Positions 30,246 through 38,536 of a stretch of 64,000 nucleotides of DNA are shown here, in pieces. Numbering within the stretch: the stretch's first letter is position 1; each line of letters starts with the position of its first letter. The position numbers and the translations under genes were made by a program. The stretch is from a virus, in IMG/VR virus record IMGVR_UViG_3300043427_003501, positions 1-64,000 of that record; one strand, written 5' to 3'. The notes beneath the pieces were generated by a model that saw only the letters and a program-made list of their open reading frames with translations, was not told the DNA's origin and did not search any database.

Positions 30246-30613
30246 GTGACGTATACATAGGCTTACCAAGAAAGATCAGAGTTGGCCAATACACGTTTCG
30301 CGTCACTGTCGGTTCGGAAGAGAAGTACCCCGTACTCGAAGGAAATGACGGCGTGACCGATTTTGGTCAGTTCCGCATCTACCTTGGCGACAAGCTGCAC
30401 CGACAGCGTGCCATTAACGTCGTTCAGCACGAACTGACTCACGCAATCAACTGGGTGTACGGCGTCACTGATGGCTCAGAAGAAGAGCACATCACAACGC
30501 AACACACAAATGGACTGATCGAGCTATGGGTAAGCAATCCAAAGGTATTCGGCTGGTTTGCCAAGAGTTTGCGAACGCTGAAGCGCGAAAACGCGCAGGA
30601 GGAGACTGAGTGA
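30242..30613 (+). CDS. HExxH zinc metallopeptidase-like protein
   Basis: 123 residues. HELTH at residues 63-67 with the context NVVQHELTHAINW is a zinc-protease motif of the SprT/ImmA type; HITTQHTNGLIELW downstream may supply the third ligand. Part of the 28743-33305 run with ATGA coupling. Small phage proteins of this sort may cleave repressors or DNA-bound proteins; the target here is unknown. Confidence 0.65.
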   Translation: MSDVYIGLPRKIRVGQYTFRVTVGSEEKYPVLEGNDGVTDFGQFRIYLGDKLHRQRAINVVQHELTHAINWVYGVTDGSEEEHITTQHTNGLIELWVSNPKVFGWFAKSLRTLKRENAQEETE

Positions 30614-30756
30614 CCTGCATATCGACAATCTGGATGTGGCTGCTTGCCATGTCCGCCATTCCCGGCATTGCTATTACCCTGCTGATACTGCTGATGCTCT
30701 GGGAAGGCGCCTGCATTTTTATCGATGACTGGCGTCGAGCTCGGAGGCGTCAATGA
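30610..30756 (+). CDS. 48-residue membrane protein
   Basis: Starts at GTG 30610 inside the stop of the metallopeptidase gene, with GGAGGAG six bases upstream, and ends inside the ATG of the ABC ATPase gene. One membrane segment (WLLAMSAIPGIAITLLILLMLW) and a basic tail (DDWRRARRRQ). Its tight coupling on both sides supports a real gene. Confidence 0.6.
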   Translation: MTCISTIWMWLLAMSAIPGIAITLLILLMLWEGACIFIDDWRRARRRQ

Positions 30757-31415
30757 CACAGTACGTACTGGACAAGCGCTTCGTCTGCAAAGTCGATCGT
30801 TCTGATCGAGTGCTGGAGATCGCTGAGGCCTTCGGTTTGGGCCTGGATGACAAGGAATTTGTCGTCTTTGACAAGCAGGCTGTCGAGATTGAGCAAGGCG
30901 ATGTCGTTTACATCACAGGGCAGTCGGGCTCAGGAAAGTCACTGGCCCTGCGCGAGTTGAAGAAGCAGATGTCCGAAGCGGGGCACCATATATCGGACAT
31001 TGACGAGGTAACGCTCGATTTAACGCGCCCCTTGATCGATCAAATTGGAAGCAATACAGCCGAGGCGCTCACGCTTCTATCAATCGCCGGACTGAACGAC
31101 GCCTACCTTTTCGTTCGCAAGCCGCAAGAACTCTCCGATGGTCAGCGCTACCGCTTTCGCCTGGCTAAGATCATTGAGTCTGGCGCAAACGTCTGGGTCT
31201 GCGATGAGTTCTTGGCGGTATTGGATCGAACCACGGCCAAGGTCATTGCATTCAACTTGCAAAAGGTGGCTCGCAAGATGAAGGCTACTTTGATGGTAGC
31301 TACAACCCATACCGACATGGTTGCCGACCTGGCGCCAAACCTTTACATCAACAAACGCTACCGAGAAAAGATCGAAATCGTTCGGTCCCCGGAAGGCTAC
31401 AAGGAGAACCCATGA
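30753..31415 (+). CDS. ABC-type ATPase, soluble, probable partner of the GNAT-like protein
   Basis: 220 residues with a full ABC nucleotide-binding core: Walker A GQSGSGKS (56-63), signature LSDGQRYR (about 127), Walker B VWVCDEF (D151, E152), and switch His in ATTH (H186). No membrane partner is nearby, so it is not a transporter. The N-terminal 45 residues (FGLGLDDKEFVVFDKQAVEIEQGDVVYITG) recall the ABC-type ATPase of the COG2401 group, which is fused to an acetyltransferase domain. A GNAT-like gene lies four genes downstream, so this looks like a split version. Confidence 0.7.
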   Translation: MTQYVLDKRFVCKVDRSDRVLEIAEAFGLGLDDKEFVVFDKQAVEIEQGDVVYITGQSGSGKSLALRELKKQMSEAGHHISDIDEVTLDLTRPLIDQIGSNTAEALTLLSIAGLNDAYLFVRKPQELSDGQRYRFRLAKIIESGANVWVCDEFLAVLDRTTAKVIAFNLQKVARKMKATLMVATTHTDMVADLAPNLYINKRYREKIEIVRSPEGYKENP

Positions 31416-31747
31416 ATGACATTGAGCAGGAAATTCAAGAAAAGAAGCTGACCGCGCCGCGCATTACGCCGGCGGACATCGAGGCCAACATCGTCAGCGA
31501 GCATTACTTCACCGCCGCAGACGGCATCGACGGTTCTGACAAGGCCGCCGAAATCCCCGACGAGTGCGAACTGCTGACCTTCTGCGTCCTGGTTCTGCGC
31601 AACGGCTTCATGGTGACTGGTGAGTCGGCCTGCGCCAGCCCGGAGAACTTCGACGCCGAGATCGGACGCAAGGTGGCCCGACAGAACGCAGTGGCCAAGA
31701 TTTGGCCGCTGATGGGATATGAGCTGCGAACTCGCCTGGCTCAATAA
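31412..31747 (+). CDS. Gp49-family phage protein
   Basis: 111 residues. APRITPADIEANIVSEHYF, ELLTFCVLVLRNGFMVTGESACASPENFDAEIGRKVARQNAVAKIWPLMGYELR matches the Phage_gp49_66 family closely. Function unknown, but the family is very common near phage structural or early genes. ATGA overlap with the ABC ATPase gene. Confidence 0.85.
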   Translation: MNDIEQEIQEKKLTAPRITPADIEANIVSEHYFTAADGIDGSDKAAEIPDECELLTFCVLVLRNGFMVTGESACASPENFDAEIGRKVARQNAVAKIWPLMGYELRTRLAQ

Positions 31748-31749
31748 AG

Positions 31750-32064
31750 ATGACCGAAGACAAGGAAACTTTTGAGCAGATGGTTCTGCGATCCTGGAAT
31801 GAGGAGGCAGGCGCCAAATCGTTCGTACTGTTCAGCTCACCCGATTGCGCTCCATGCAGGCGCATAAAAGCCACCATTGAGTCGCTAGAGGATGATCTGG
31901 GAAAGATTGTAGGGTTCGTCAACGTGTACCACGCAGTCGCAGCCGCCTCTCAGACCAAGGTCAGATCAGTGCCAACGCTGATTCGCTTTGAGCGGGGTCA
32001 AGAAGTGGCGCGCATAGTTGGCGAGACAAGTCGGCAAAAGCTCGAGGCGTTTCTTCGTGACTGA
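31750..32064 (+). CDS. Thioredoxin-like protein
   Basis: 104 residues. Redox site C33-A-P-C36 in FSSPDCAPCRRIK, and the cis-proline loop VRSVPTLIRF, show a thioredoxin fold; the CAPC pair is intact so it should be redox active in the cytoplasm. In this genome it could reduce the ribonucleotide reductase, or serve the neighbouring cassette. The frame overlaps the next gene at its 3' end. Confidence 0.85.
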   Translation: MTEDKETFEQMVLRSWNEEAGAKSFVLFSSPDCAPCRRIKATIESLEDDLGKIVGFVNVYHAVAAASQTKVRSVPTLIRFERGQEVARIVGETSRQKLEAFLRD

Positions 32065-32968
32065 AGACATGGAAGTCATTCGCCGGCCAGTGCCGAGCAA
32101 CCATACGCTCTCGCTTTTGCCGAACGTATACGTTGAGCGCGGCACTATCGAGGACTGGAATCTGCTCCACGAACTCCACTACAAGGCGGAGTCGCTAGGT
32201 ATCGGTCCTCGCATCTACCGCTGCGTACTCAACGGACAAACAATCGGCGTGGGTGTCATGACGGTGCCCAAGATTCTGCTGTCCGGACGGAATGAAGTCT
32301 TCAGACATCTGAAGCCCAACACCGGAGGTATGGACTCAAGGTTGATCAATCGACACCGAGCGTACTGGATCAACGATCACGCCTGTACCAACTCGCGGCT
32401 GGTGCTGGACACCATGTACCGAGGCGCCGGCATCGCCTACCGAATGCAGAACATCATGATGCGAATGACTGGCTGCCAGGTGATTGAATTTCAGTCGTCG
32501 ATGAGCAAGTTCAACCCCTTCGCTCAAAAGGCGGGCATTCGCTTTACCAGACCGAAGCGCAGCGCCAACTACGAGCGCGGCGTCATGTTCTTCCAACGAT
32601 GGTTCATATCCAATCCGTCGGACTACATGGGAATCATGACGGAAATCAACGAGATGAAGCCGGCGGTGCGAAGTAAATGCGAAGCCGAGATGCGTAAGTT
32701 TTATTACGCCTGTTCGGCACTCGAGAAGACAGGAAATGCGCGTTTTCGAGGAGAAGATCGGCGCGACAACATGGAAGTCAGCTATCTGCTCAAGTCACTT
32801 CAGCAGCTGACGTTGGCTTCACCTCTGTACGGCGCATACATCAATCCCGACGCCAGCCCGCAAAAGGGAGTCTCAAAACTGCCTCCCCGCGTTCCAATCA
32901 TCGCTTTCGACAACCAACCGCCGGATCAACCGCTGGACATTTCCAGGCTGCCGGCTAAGTACGTGTGA
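32057..32968 (+). CDS. GNAT-like acyltransferase, possible DNA-modification enzyme
   Basis: About 303 residues from GTG 32057 (GAGG upstream, overlapping the thioredoxin stop); ATG 32069 is the alternative. GPRIYRCVLNGQTIGVGVMTVPK is a GNAT-like strand pair, NSRLVLDTMYRGAGIAYRMQNIMMR looks like the acyl-CoA pyrophosphate loop and helix, and VIEFQSSMSKFNPFAQKAGIRF follows as in GNAT cores. The resemblance is to the acetyltransferase half of COG2401 and to the Mom-type fold that alters adenine in phage Mu DNA. With ParB-fold, ABC and thioredoxin neighbours, a role in DNA modification is plausible but unproven. Confidence 0.55.
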   Translation: MTEDMEVIRRPVPSNHTLSLLPNVYVERGTIEDWNLLHELHYKAESLGIGPRIYRCVLNGQTIGVGVMTVPKILLSGRNEVFRHLKPNTGGMDSRLINRHRAYWINDHACTNSRLVLDTMYRGAGIAYRMQNIMMRMTGCQVIEFQSSMSKFNPFAQKAGIRFTRPKRSANYERGVMFFQRWFISNPSDYMGIMTEINEMKPAVRSKCEAEMRKFYYACSALEKTGNARFRGEDRRDNMEVSYLLKSLQQLTLASPLYGAYINPDASPQKGVSKLPPRVPIIAFDNQPPDQPLDISRLPAKYV

Positions 32969-32972
32969 TGCC

Positions 32973-33305
32973 ATGCCTCTGACAAACAAACAACTCGCCC
33001 TGATCAACCTCCTGGCCAAGCGCAACCCCGACGGGTCAGCACTTGACCTGGACCAGATTTCTGAAGGGCTACCCTACAAGCCGAGCAAGCAATCGCTGCA
33101 ATTTTCGATCCGAGCGCTGGTAGCCCACGGTCTGATTGAAAAGGCACCCTCTGAGAAGCGACGGGGCCGCATGCGATGCCTCATCGTTCTGACCCGAGCC
33201 GGTGAGCATGTAGCGGGACTGAAGTCAAAGTCTGAGCCGATCGCTGTGGACGAACAAACCGACGCTCTTCTTCAGGAACTTAGCGAGGCCTTTGAAGAAG
33301 TCTGA
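32973..33305 (+). CDS. Winged-helix DNA-binding protein (MarR-like)
   Basis: 110 residues. LTNKQLALINLLAKRN, QSLQFSIRALVAHGLIEKAPSEKRRGRMRCLIVLTRAGEHV forms helices, recognition helix and wing of the MarR/PadR pattern (LxxxGLIExxxxxxxxRxxxxxLTxxG). A candidate for the phage-wide AGTCA dyad regulator because dimeric winged helices bind such palindromes; that is a guess. Confidence 0.65.
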   Translation: MPLTNKQLALINLLAKRNPDGSALDLDQISEGLPYKPSKQSLQFSIRALVAHGLIEKAPSEKRRGRMRCLIVLTRAGEHVAGLKSKSEPIAVDEQTDALLQELSEAFEEV

Positions 33306-33335
33306 GCCGACCTGGGAAATCTGGGAAACCGGCAT

Positions 33336-33362
33336 CACTTCGTATATAGATATATAGATATG
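33336..33362 (+). promoter_or_regulatory. CACTTCGTATATA element
   Basis: CACTTCGTATATAGATATATAG shares its first 13 bases with 23115-23127, and both are preceded by GGGAAA...CCGGCA. The TATATA stretch could be a -10. It runs into the ATG of the next gene. Confidence 0.4.
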
Positions 33363-33779
33363 ACAGATTCAACAGATAAAGAATTGCGGGAAAGTACCGG
33401 CACGGAAGAGACCCGCCGGGAAGAGGCTTTGATGGTTGATGCCGCAATCATGCAGATGTTGAATCTGCGGTTTGAAGTCGCGGACGACATCATCAAAGTC
33501 TGGCCTCGGGAAATCGAAATCCCTGACGACACAAACTGGCTGACCGGACCTCGGTTTACACAAAGTGTTGTCGCCTGCCAGGACTTGTTTGAGGCCCTCA
33601 AGGTGGAGACAGAAGCCCTCGAAACCGACGGCGAGCATTTCGTCAGAGTGACGTTCCCCAATCACGGCGGGTTCAAGCTGGACGGCTCAAAGACGTACTG
33701 TCTCGAGATGGCACAAGCCATTGCACTGATGTCCACCCTGTACATCTTCCGCACGGAAAACGACGTAAGTCATGACTGA
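33360..33779 (+). CDS. Hypothetical protein
   Basis: 139 residues from ATG 33360, acidic, no family recognised. That ATG has no ribosome binding site and lies at a TATA-type element; ATG 33432 has GGGAAGAGG upstream and may be the real start (115 residues). The 3' end overlaps an AGTCA dyad. Last gene before terminase. Confidence 0.55.
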   Translation: MTDSTDKELRESTGTEETRREEALMVDAAIMQMLNLRFEVADDIIKVWPREIEIPDDTNWLTGPRFTQSVVACQDLFEALKVETEALETDGEHFVRVTFPNHGGFKLDGSKTYCLEMAQAIALMSTLYIFRTENDVSHD

Positions 33780-33809
33780 CTTGACAATGTGTCGCTTTTT
33801 TGCTACATT
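33767..33809 (+). promoter_or_regulatory. Late promoter with AGTCA dyad (terminase operon)
   Basis: AAGTCA-TGAC-TGACTT (33767-33782) runs into a consensus -35 TTGACA (33781-33786), 17 bases, TACATT (33804-33809). One of the best promoters in the window. An intrinsic terminator lies only 26 bases downstream of the -10. Confidence 0.75.
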
Positions 33810-33834
33810 CCGCCCGAGACTTGTTCTATCTCCT

Positions 33835-33864
33835 ATGGGCGTTATCTCCACGCCCATTTTTTTT
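33835..33864 (+). terminator. Intrinsic terminator between promoter and terminase gene
   Basis: ATGGGCG/CGCCCAT stem followed by seven or eight T. Placed after the promoter and before the small terminase gene, so it acts as an attenuator for that promoter or ends upstream transcripts. Confidence 0.85.
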
Positions 33865-33881
33865 GACTGAAAGAGGCGCCT

Positions 33882-34547
33882 GTGAAAGAAGACAAGGTCG
33901 CCGCATCGGAAAAAGCGGTAAATCCACACGGAAAGCGACTTACGCCAAGCGAATGGGCTCGGGCGACTGCTTTGTGGCGAGCCGGAGAAGTAACACTAGA
34001 GGAGCTCGGCAAGCAGTTTGACCGACATCCACAATCCTTCGCCAAATACTTCGGACGCCGAGGTATCAAGAAGGGCGACAGAGCTCACCTCACTACCAAG
34101 GCGGTAGAAAACGCCGTAGAGCGTAAGGCTATTAAGGATGCAGAGCTGATAGCGGCTCGGATTCGGGAAACCAAGGAAGAGCACTACAAAATGGCCAGCG
34201 GTCTGGCCAAGCTCACTTGGGCTGAAATTCTTAAAGCCAAGCAGGACGGAGTTCCGCTATCGGCCATTCTCAACAACATCAAGACTCTGGATGCTGCATC
34301 AAGTGTCCTGCGCAGGACTCGAGAAGATCGCTACGCCGTGCTTGGGCTGGATCGTGCAGACGCAGTGGATGAGGACGACGTACCACAACTCGTAATCTCG
34401 GAACTGACGGCTGAGCAGATCGAGAACCTTCGAAAGCGTAACTTCCGCGAGCTATCAGCGCTCGACGGCATGGAAGTCGGCGACATTGATGGCTCTCAGG
34501 ATGCTTCTGCTGACGATGATGACGATGAGGTGGTTGAGGAGTCGTAA
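33882..34547 (+). CDS. terS: Terminase small subunit
   Basis: 221 residues from GTG 33882 (AAAGAGG upstream). Binds phage DNA and feeds the large subunit. RLTPSEWARATALWRAGEVTLEELGKQFDRHPQSFAKYFGRRGI is an N-terminal helix-turn-helix; a helical oligomerisation region follows, and the C-terminus is very acidic (DASADDDDDEVVEES). Its position directly before TerL supports the call. Stop overlaps the TerL ATG. Confidence 0.8.
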   Translation: MKEDKVAASEKAVNPHGKRLTPSEWARATALWRAGEVTLEELGKQFDRHPQSFAKYFGRRGIKKGDRAHLTTKAVENAVERKAIKDAELIAARIRETKEEHYKMASGLAKLTWAEILKAKQDGVPLSAILNNIKTLDAASSVLRRTREDRYAVLGLDRADAVDEDDVPQLVISELTAEQIENLRKRNFRELSALDGMEVGDIDGSQDASADDDDDEVVEES

Positions 34548-35794
34548 TGACACTTCGAGCCAACCTCACCCTGCATCCGAAGCAGATGGAGGTGTACCGC
34601 TCAAAGGCGCGGTACCGAGTAGTCGTGGCCGGACGACGCTGGGGCAAGACCGCGCTTTCGCGGGTGCTCATCATCAAAAAGGCGCAAAAGCCTAAGCAGA
34701 AAATCTGGTATGTGGCGCCTACGTACAAGATGGCCAAGCAGATTATGTGGCTTGACCTGCTAGATGCGATTCCACGCAAATGGATTCGAAAGATCAACGA
34801 GACATCTTTGTCCATTACGTTGATCAACAACACGCGAATCGAACTAAAAGGCGCAGACAAGCCTGATTCACTTCGAGGCGTGGGTATTCATTTCCTGGTG
34901 CTCGATGAGTTTCAGGACATGGCTGAAGAGGTTTGGACCCTAGTTCTGCGACCGACGCTCGCAGACACCGGAGGAGATGCGATCTTTATCGGCACTCCAA
35001 AGGCTTACAACTACCTGTATGAGCTGTACAAAAACGGTCAGAATCCCAAGATGGTTGCCAGCAACCTGTGGGAGTCTTGGCAGTTTCCGACCATTACCTC
35101 TCCATTCATTCCGCTCAGCGAAATCGAAGCCGCTCGACAGGACATGGATGAGAAGAGCTTCAAGCAGGAGTTTGAAGCCTCGTTCGAGACAATGTCCGGA
35201 AGGGTGTACTACCCGTTCGAGCGAAGCACTCACGTTCAAAAGTTGGAGTTCAATCCAAAGCTGCCCATTTGGGTTGGCATGGACTTCAACATCGACCCGA
35301 TGTCAACAGTCATCTTTCAGCCTCAAAACAATCGTGAGGAGCTCTGGGCAGTCGATGAGATCGTTCTATTTGGTTCCAATACCGAAGAGGTATGTGAGGA
35401 GCTCGAGAAGCGCTATTGGCGCAACCAGGGGCTCATTGTGATGTACCCAGACCCTGCCGGCGGTCAGCGCCAGCATGCTCGCGGTGAAACCGATATGGAC
35501 ATCTTGCGGGAAAAGGGCTTCAAGCGGATCAAGTACCGTCGCAAACACCCAATGGTGGCAGACCGGGTAAATGCAGTCAATCGCATGCTACGTGATGCAA
35601 CTGGAAAGATTCGACTCAAAATTGATCCAAAATGCAAGCACTTTATCAATGCGCTGGAACAGACAATCTACAAGCGTGGCACGCGAGAGGTTGATAAGAC
35701 GTTGGGACTAGAGCACTCGGCGGACGCCGGCGGTTACTGCATCGAGCTTGAGTTCCCAGTTCGTAAGGTGGAAATTGGCGGGTTGTCAATATAA
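34547..35794 (+). CDS. terL: Terminase large subunit
   Basis: 415 residues. Packaging motor ATPase and headful or cos nuclease. Walker A GRRWGKT (29-35), Walker B LVLDEF (D120, E121), coupling motif IGTPK, and an RNase H-like nuclease with WVGMDFN (D246), YPDPAG and a late HSADAGGY. It is of the Terminase_6 type. Next to it are the small subunit and portal, in the usual order. Confidence 0.95.
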   Translation: MTLRANLTLHPKQMEVYRSKARYRVVVAGRRWGKTALSRVLIIKKAQKPKQKIWYVAPTYKMAKQIMWLDLLDAIPRKWIRKINETSLSITLINNTRIELKGADKPDSLRGVGIHFLVLDEFQDMAEEVWTLVLRPTLADTGGDAIFIGTPKAYNYLYELYKNGQNPKMVASNLWESWQFPTITSPFIPLSEIEAARQDMDEKSFKQEFEASFETMSGRVYYPFERSTHVQKLEFNPKLPIWVGMDFNIDPMSTVIFQPQNNREELWAVDEIVLFGSNTEEVCEELEKRYWRNQGLIVMYPDPAGGQRQHARGETDMDILREKGFKRIKYRRKHPMVADRVNAVNRMLRDATGKIRLKIDPKCKHFINALEQTIYKRGTREVDKTLGLEHSADAGGYCIELEFPVRKVEIGGLSI

Positions 35795-35798
35795 GGCG

Positions 35799-35827
35799 TT
35801 GACTAACTCAGTAGTGACGTATAAGAT
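35799..35827 (+). promoter_or_regulatory. Promoter with AGTCA-type dyad in the spacer (portal operon)
   Basis: TTGACT (35799-35804), 17-base spacer, TAAGAT (35822-35827), followed by TAGGAG before the portal ATG. The spacer holds AACTCA-GTAG-TGACGT (35805-35820). Confidence 0.7.
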
Positions 35828-35841
35828 AGGAGCCTCAAAAC

Positions 35842-37446
35842 ATGGCAACTGTACTGAAACCAGGCGAATCCTTCGTCATTGACCCGGCATCTGCTGGAGG
35901 CTCAATTGCGCCGATGACGGACGATCAGAAGCTACTTCGACGCTTGATTGAGCGCCGACACCCCGACTACGCGGAAAAAGTAGCACATTGGGACTTTCTT
36001 GAAGACACCTATGAAGGTGGACGAGAGTGGTTTACCGACAACATCTTCCGCTACATCAAGGAAGGTGACACTGAGTTTGCAGACAGGCTGACTCGAGCCT
36101 ACCGATTCAACCACTCTCGCGAAGTGGTGGACTTGCTGAACAAGTACCTGTTCAAGCAAAACATCCAGCGCAACGAGACAGATGCGCCCGAATCGGTTCG
36201 CCGCTTCTGGAAAAAGGCAACTCGCAACGGTCTGGGGATCAAAGACTTTTCGCGTCAGATTTCCAAAAAAGCGTCAATCTATGGCCGCATTGGTATCGTG
36301 ATTGATACCAACAACGGCCAAAACGGCGAACTTGTAATAACAAAGGCTGACGAAAAGCGGTCTGGCGTATCGGTCTATGCTTACACGGTAGGGCCGGAAC
36401 AGTTGCTGGACTACGCTTTTGACGAACAGGGCGCTCTGGAGTGGATTTTGATCCTCGAGAACGTGCGTGACGCCATCGATCCCATGAATTCGTCAGGCGA
36501 CGAGAAAGAGCGCTTCAGGCTCTGGACCAAGACTGAGTGGCGACTGTTTGAAGAGGTCAAGCAGGGTCGAAAGAAGGTCGTTGTTGAAGTCGCAAGCGGC
36601 GTTCACGGACTGGGTATCGTGCCGGTTGTGCTGGCCGACAACATCATCTCCGACGAAGAATACTGCGCGCAGTCGCTGATTGACGAAATTGCGTACCTGG
36701 ATCGAGCCGTTGCCAATTACCTCTCGAACTTGGACGCCATCATTCAGGATCAGACTTTCTCGCAGCTGGCCATGCCGGCGCAGAACGTGCTGCCGGGTGA
36801 AGACAACTACACCAAGCTCACCGAGATGGGCACCAAGCGCATCTTTCTGTATGACGGGGAGGGCGGGGCTCAACCCTTCTACCTGTCTCCCGATCCAAAA
36901 CAGGCACAGATGATCCTGGCGGTGATCAACAAGATCATCTCGGAGATTTACCACACGGTCGGACTGGCAGGCGAGCGCACCAAGCAAGACAACGCCGTAG
37001 GTATCGACAACTCATCCGGTGTGGCCAAGGCATACGACTTCGAACGAGTCAACGCGCTTCTGGCAGCCAAGGCGGATTCGCTGGAAGTTATCGAGAACAA
37101 GATCACGGCCATTGTGGCTCGATGGAGTGGCGAAGACGGGAGTATCGACTCCGATCTGGTGACTTACCCTGACGATTTCGACACCCGTGGGCTGTACGAC
37201 GAGTTTGACATTGCGGCTCGACTGATGTTGATTGGAGCACCTGATCCGATTCGTCAGGAGCAGATGAAATCGGTGTTGGACAAATTGTTCCCGCAACTTG
37301 CTAAAGACTTGCGGGCAAAAATGGAAGCGGAGCTGAAAAAGTGGCCGCCCGATCCGGCAGAACTGACGCAAAGTCCAGATGGACCCAAAAGCGCAGTGAA
37401 GCCCAAAACGAATCAAGGGGCAGTCGGCCCTGAGAACGGAGAGTAA
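35842..37446 (+). CDS. Portal protein
   Basis: 534 residues. Forms the dodecameric ring through which DNA enters the head. The order of helices, ADRLTRAYRFNHSREVVDLLNKYLF, a long stem region, and QAQMILAVINKIISEIYHTVGLAGERT near the middle, fits the DUF4055-like or SPP1-type portals. The C-terminal 40 residues are Pro/Lys-rich and disordered. Position between TerL and scaffold/capsid makes the call firm. Confidence 0.85.
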   Translation: MATVLKPGESFVIDPASAGGSIAPMTDDQKLLRRLIERRHPDYAEKVAHWDFLEDTYEGGREWFTDNIFRYIKEGDTEFADRLTRAYRFNHSREVVDLLNKYLFKQNIQRNETDAPESVRRFWKKATRNGLGIKDFSRQISKKASIYGRIGIVIDTNNGQNGELVITKADEKRSGVSVYAYTVGPEQLLDYAFDEQGALEWILILENVRDAIDPMNSSGDEKERFRLWTKTEWRLFEEVKQGRKKVVVEVASGVHGLGIVPVVLADNIISDEEYCAQSLIDEIAYLDRAVANYLSNLDAIIQDQTFSQLAMPAQNVLPGEDNYTKLTEMGTKRIFLYDGEGGAQPFYLSPDPKQAQMILAVINKIISEIYHTVGLAGERTKQDNAVGIDNSSGVAKAYDFERVNALLAAKADSLEVIENKITAIVARWSGEDGSIDSDLVTYPDDFDTRGLYDEFDIAARLMLIGAPDPIRQEQMKSVLDKLFPQLAKDLRAKMEAELKKWPPDPAELTQSPDGPKSAVKPKTNQGAVGPENGE

Positions 37447-37453
37447 TCTCCGG

Positions 37454-37478
37454 CCGACAAGAGACTGTCGGTATTTTT
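37454..37478 (+). terminator. Intrinsic terminator after portal
   Basis: CCGACA-AGAGAC-TGTCGG followed by TATTTTT. Confidence 0.7.
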
Positions 37479-37518
37479 AACTCCATGACCAAGCGAACGG
37501 TCGGAAAGGTTCTAGACG

Positions 37519-38409
37519 ATGTTTCATCTAACACGAAATGTGGCCATGAAGTACCAAGCTCCCGAAAACGGGGGTGAAGGTGGTTCTGGTGGTGGCGGTG
37601 GTTCTGGAGACGGCGGTGACGCCGCAGCCGCCGCAAAAGCTGCAGAAGAAGCCGCAAAGAAGGCAGCTGACGAAGCGGCAGCCAAAAAGGCAGCTGATGA
37701 CGCTGCCGCCGCAGCCGGCAACAAGAAGCCCACCGATGAGGAGGCTCGGTTGCTCAAGGAGAGCATGAAGCGCAAAGAAGCTCTTGACAAGGCAAATGCC
37801 GACCTCAAGGCTGCTCAAGAGGCGCTCAAGAAGTTCGACGGCATCGATGCTGATGCCGTGCGGAAAATGTTGGCCGATCAGAAGTCGGCCGAAGATAAGG
37901 CGCTAGAAGCCAAAGGCGACTGGGATCGTCTGAAGACGCGCATGGCTGAAGAGCACGGCAAAGAGATCACTACGCTGCAAGATCAGATCAAGCAATTGAC
38001 AGAGGAGCTCGGCAAGACGAAGGGCACCATCAAGGACTTGAGTATTGGCACTCAGTTCTCTCAATCGAAGTTCATCTCTGACGAGTTGACACTGACGGCA
38101 GCCAAAGCTCGAGTGATCTATGGAGATCACTTTGATGTGGAAGACGGCAAAATCGTTGGCTATGACAAGCCGCGTGGCGCACAGAACCGAACAGCAATTG
38201 TTGATCAGTATGGAAACGCCGTTGGCTTTGAAGATGCGCTGAAGAAGATTGTCGAAGCCGATCCCGAGAAAGATCATCTGCTGAAGAGCAAGATGAAGCC
38301 GGGTGCGGGTTCGGATAGCAAGAAACCCAGCGGTGCTGTAAAGACGGAAATTCCTACTGATGGAATCTCAAAGATTGCCTCAGGCTTGAAAGGTTTGAAG
38401 GTATTTTGA
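37519..38409 (+). CDS. Scaffold-type head assembly protein
   Basis: 296 residues from ATG 37519 (GGAAAGG upstream; ATG 37546 is possible). An Ala/Lys/Gly-rich start, then a long coiled coil (residues about 70-190, KRKEALDKANADLKAAQEALKKF) and a compact end with IVDQYGNAVGFEDALKKIVEADPEKDHLLKSKMKPG. This is the form of phage scaffolding proteins that line the prohead interior. Directly before the capsid gene. Confidence 0.75.
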   Translation: MFHLTRNVAMKYQAPENGGEGGSGGGGGSGDGGDAAAAAKAAEEAAKKAADEAAAKKAADDAAAAAGNKKPTDEEARLLKESMKRKEALDKANADLKAAQEALKKFDGIDADAVRKMLADQKSAEDKALEAKGDWDRLKTRMAEEHGKEITTLQDQIKQLTEELGKTKGTIKDLSIGTQFSQSKFISDELTLTAAKARVIYGDHFDVEDGKIVGYDKPRGAQNRTAIVDQYGNAVGFEDALKKIVEADPEKDHLLKSKMKPGAGSDSKKPSGAVKTEIPTDGISKIASGLKGLKVF

Positions 38410-38423
38410 TTGCAAAGAGAGGT

Positions 38424-38466
38424 AAGTCACGAATGACTTGCCTTTCTTGGCAATATGTGTTATAGT
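38424..38466 (+). promoter_or_regulatory. Late promoter with perfect AGTCA dyad (capsid gene)
   Basis: AAGTCA-CGAA-TGACTT (38424-38439), perfect arms, overlaps -35 TTGCCT (38438-38443), 17 bases, TATAGT (38461-38466). Leads the major capsid gene at 38537. Confidence 0.75.
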
Positions 38467-38536
38467 TCTGCATCATCGGTGACTTAGAGCGACGTAAGAG
38501 CCGAGACATTGAATTCAACCTCTGAAAGGAAATGAA

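Noticed and set aside
30753-31415. ABC transporter
   Set aside because: No permease or substrate-binding gene is nearby; one small peptide does not make a transporter. Described as a soluble ABC ATPase.
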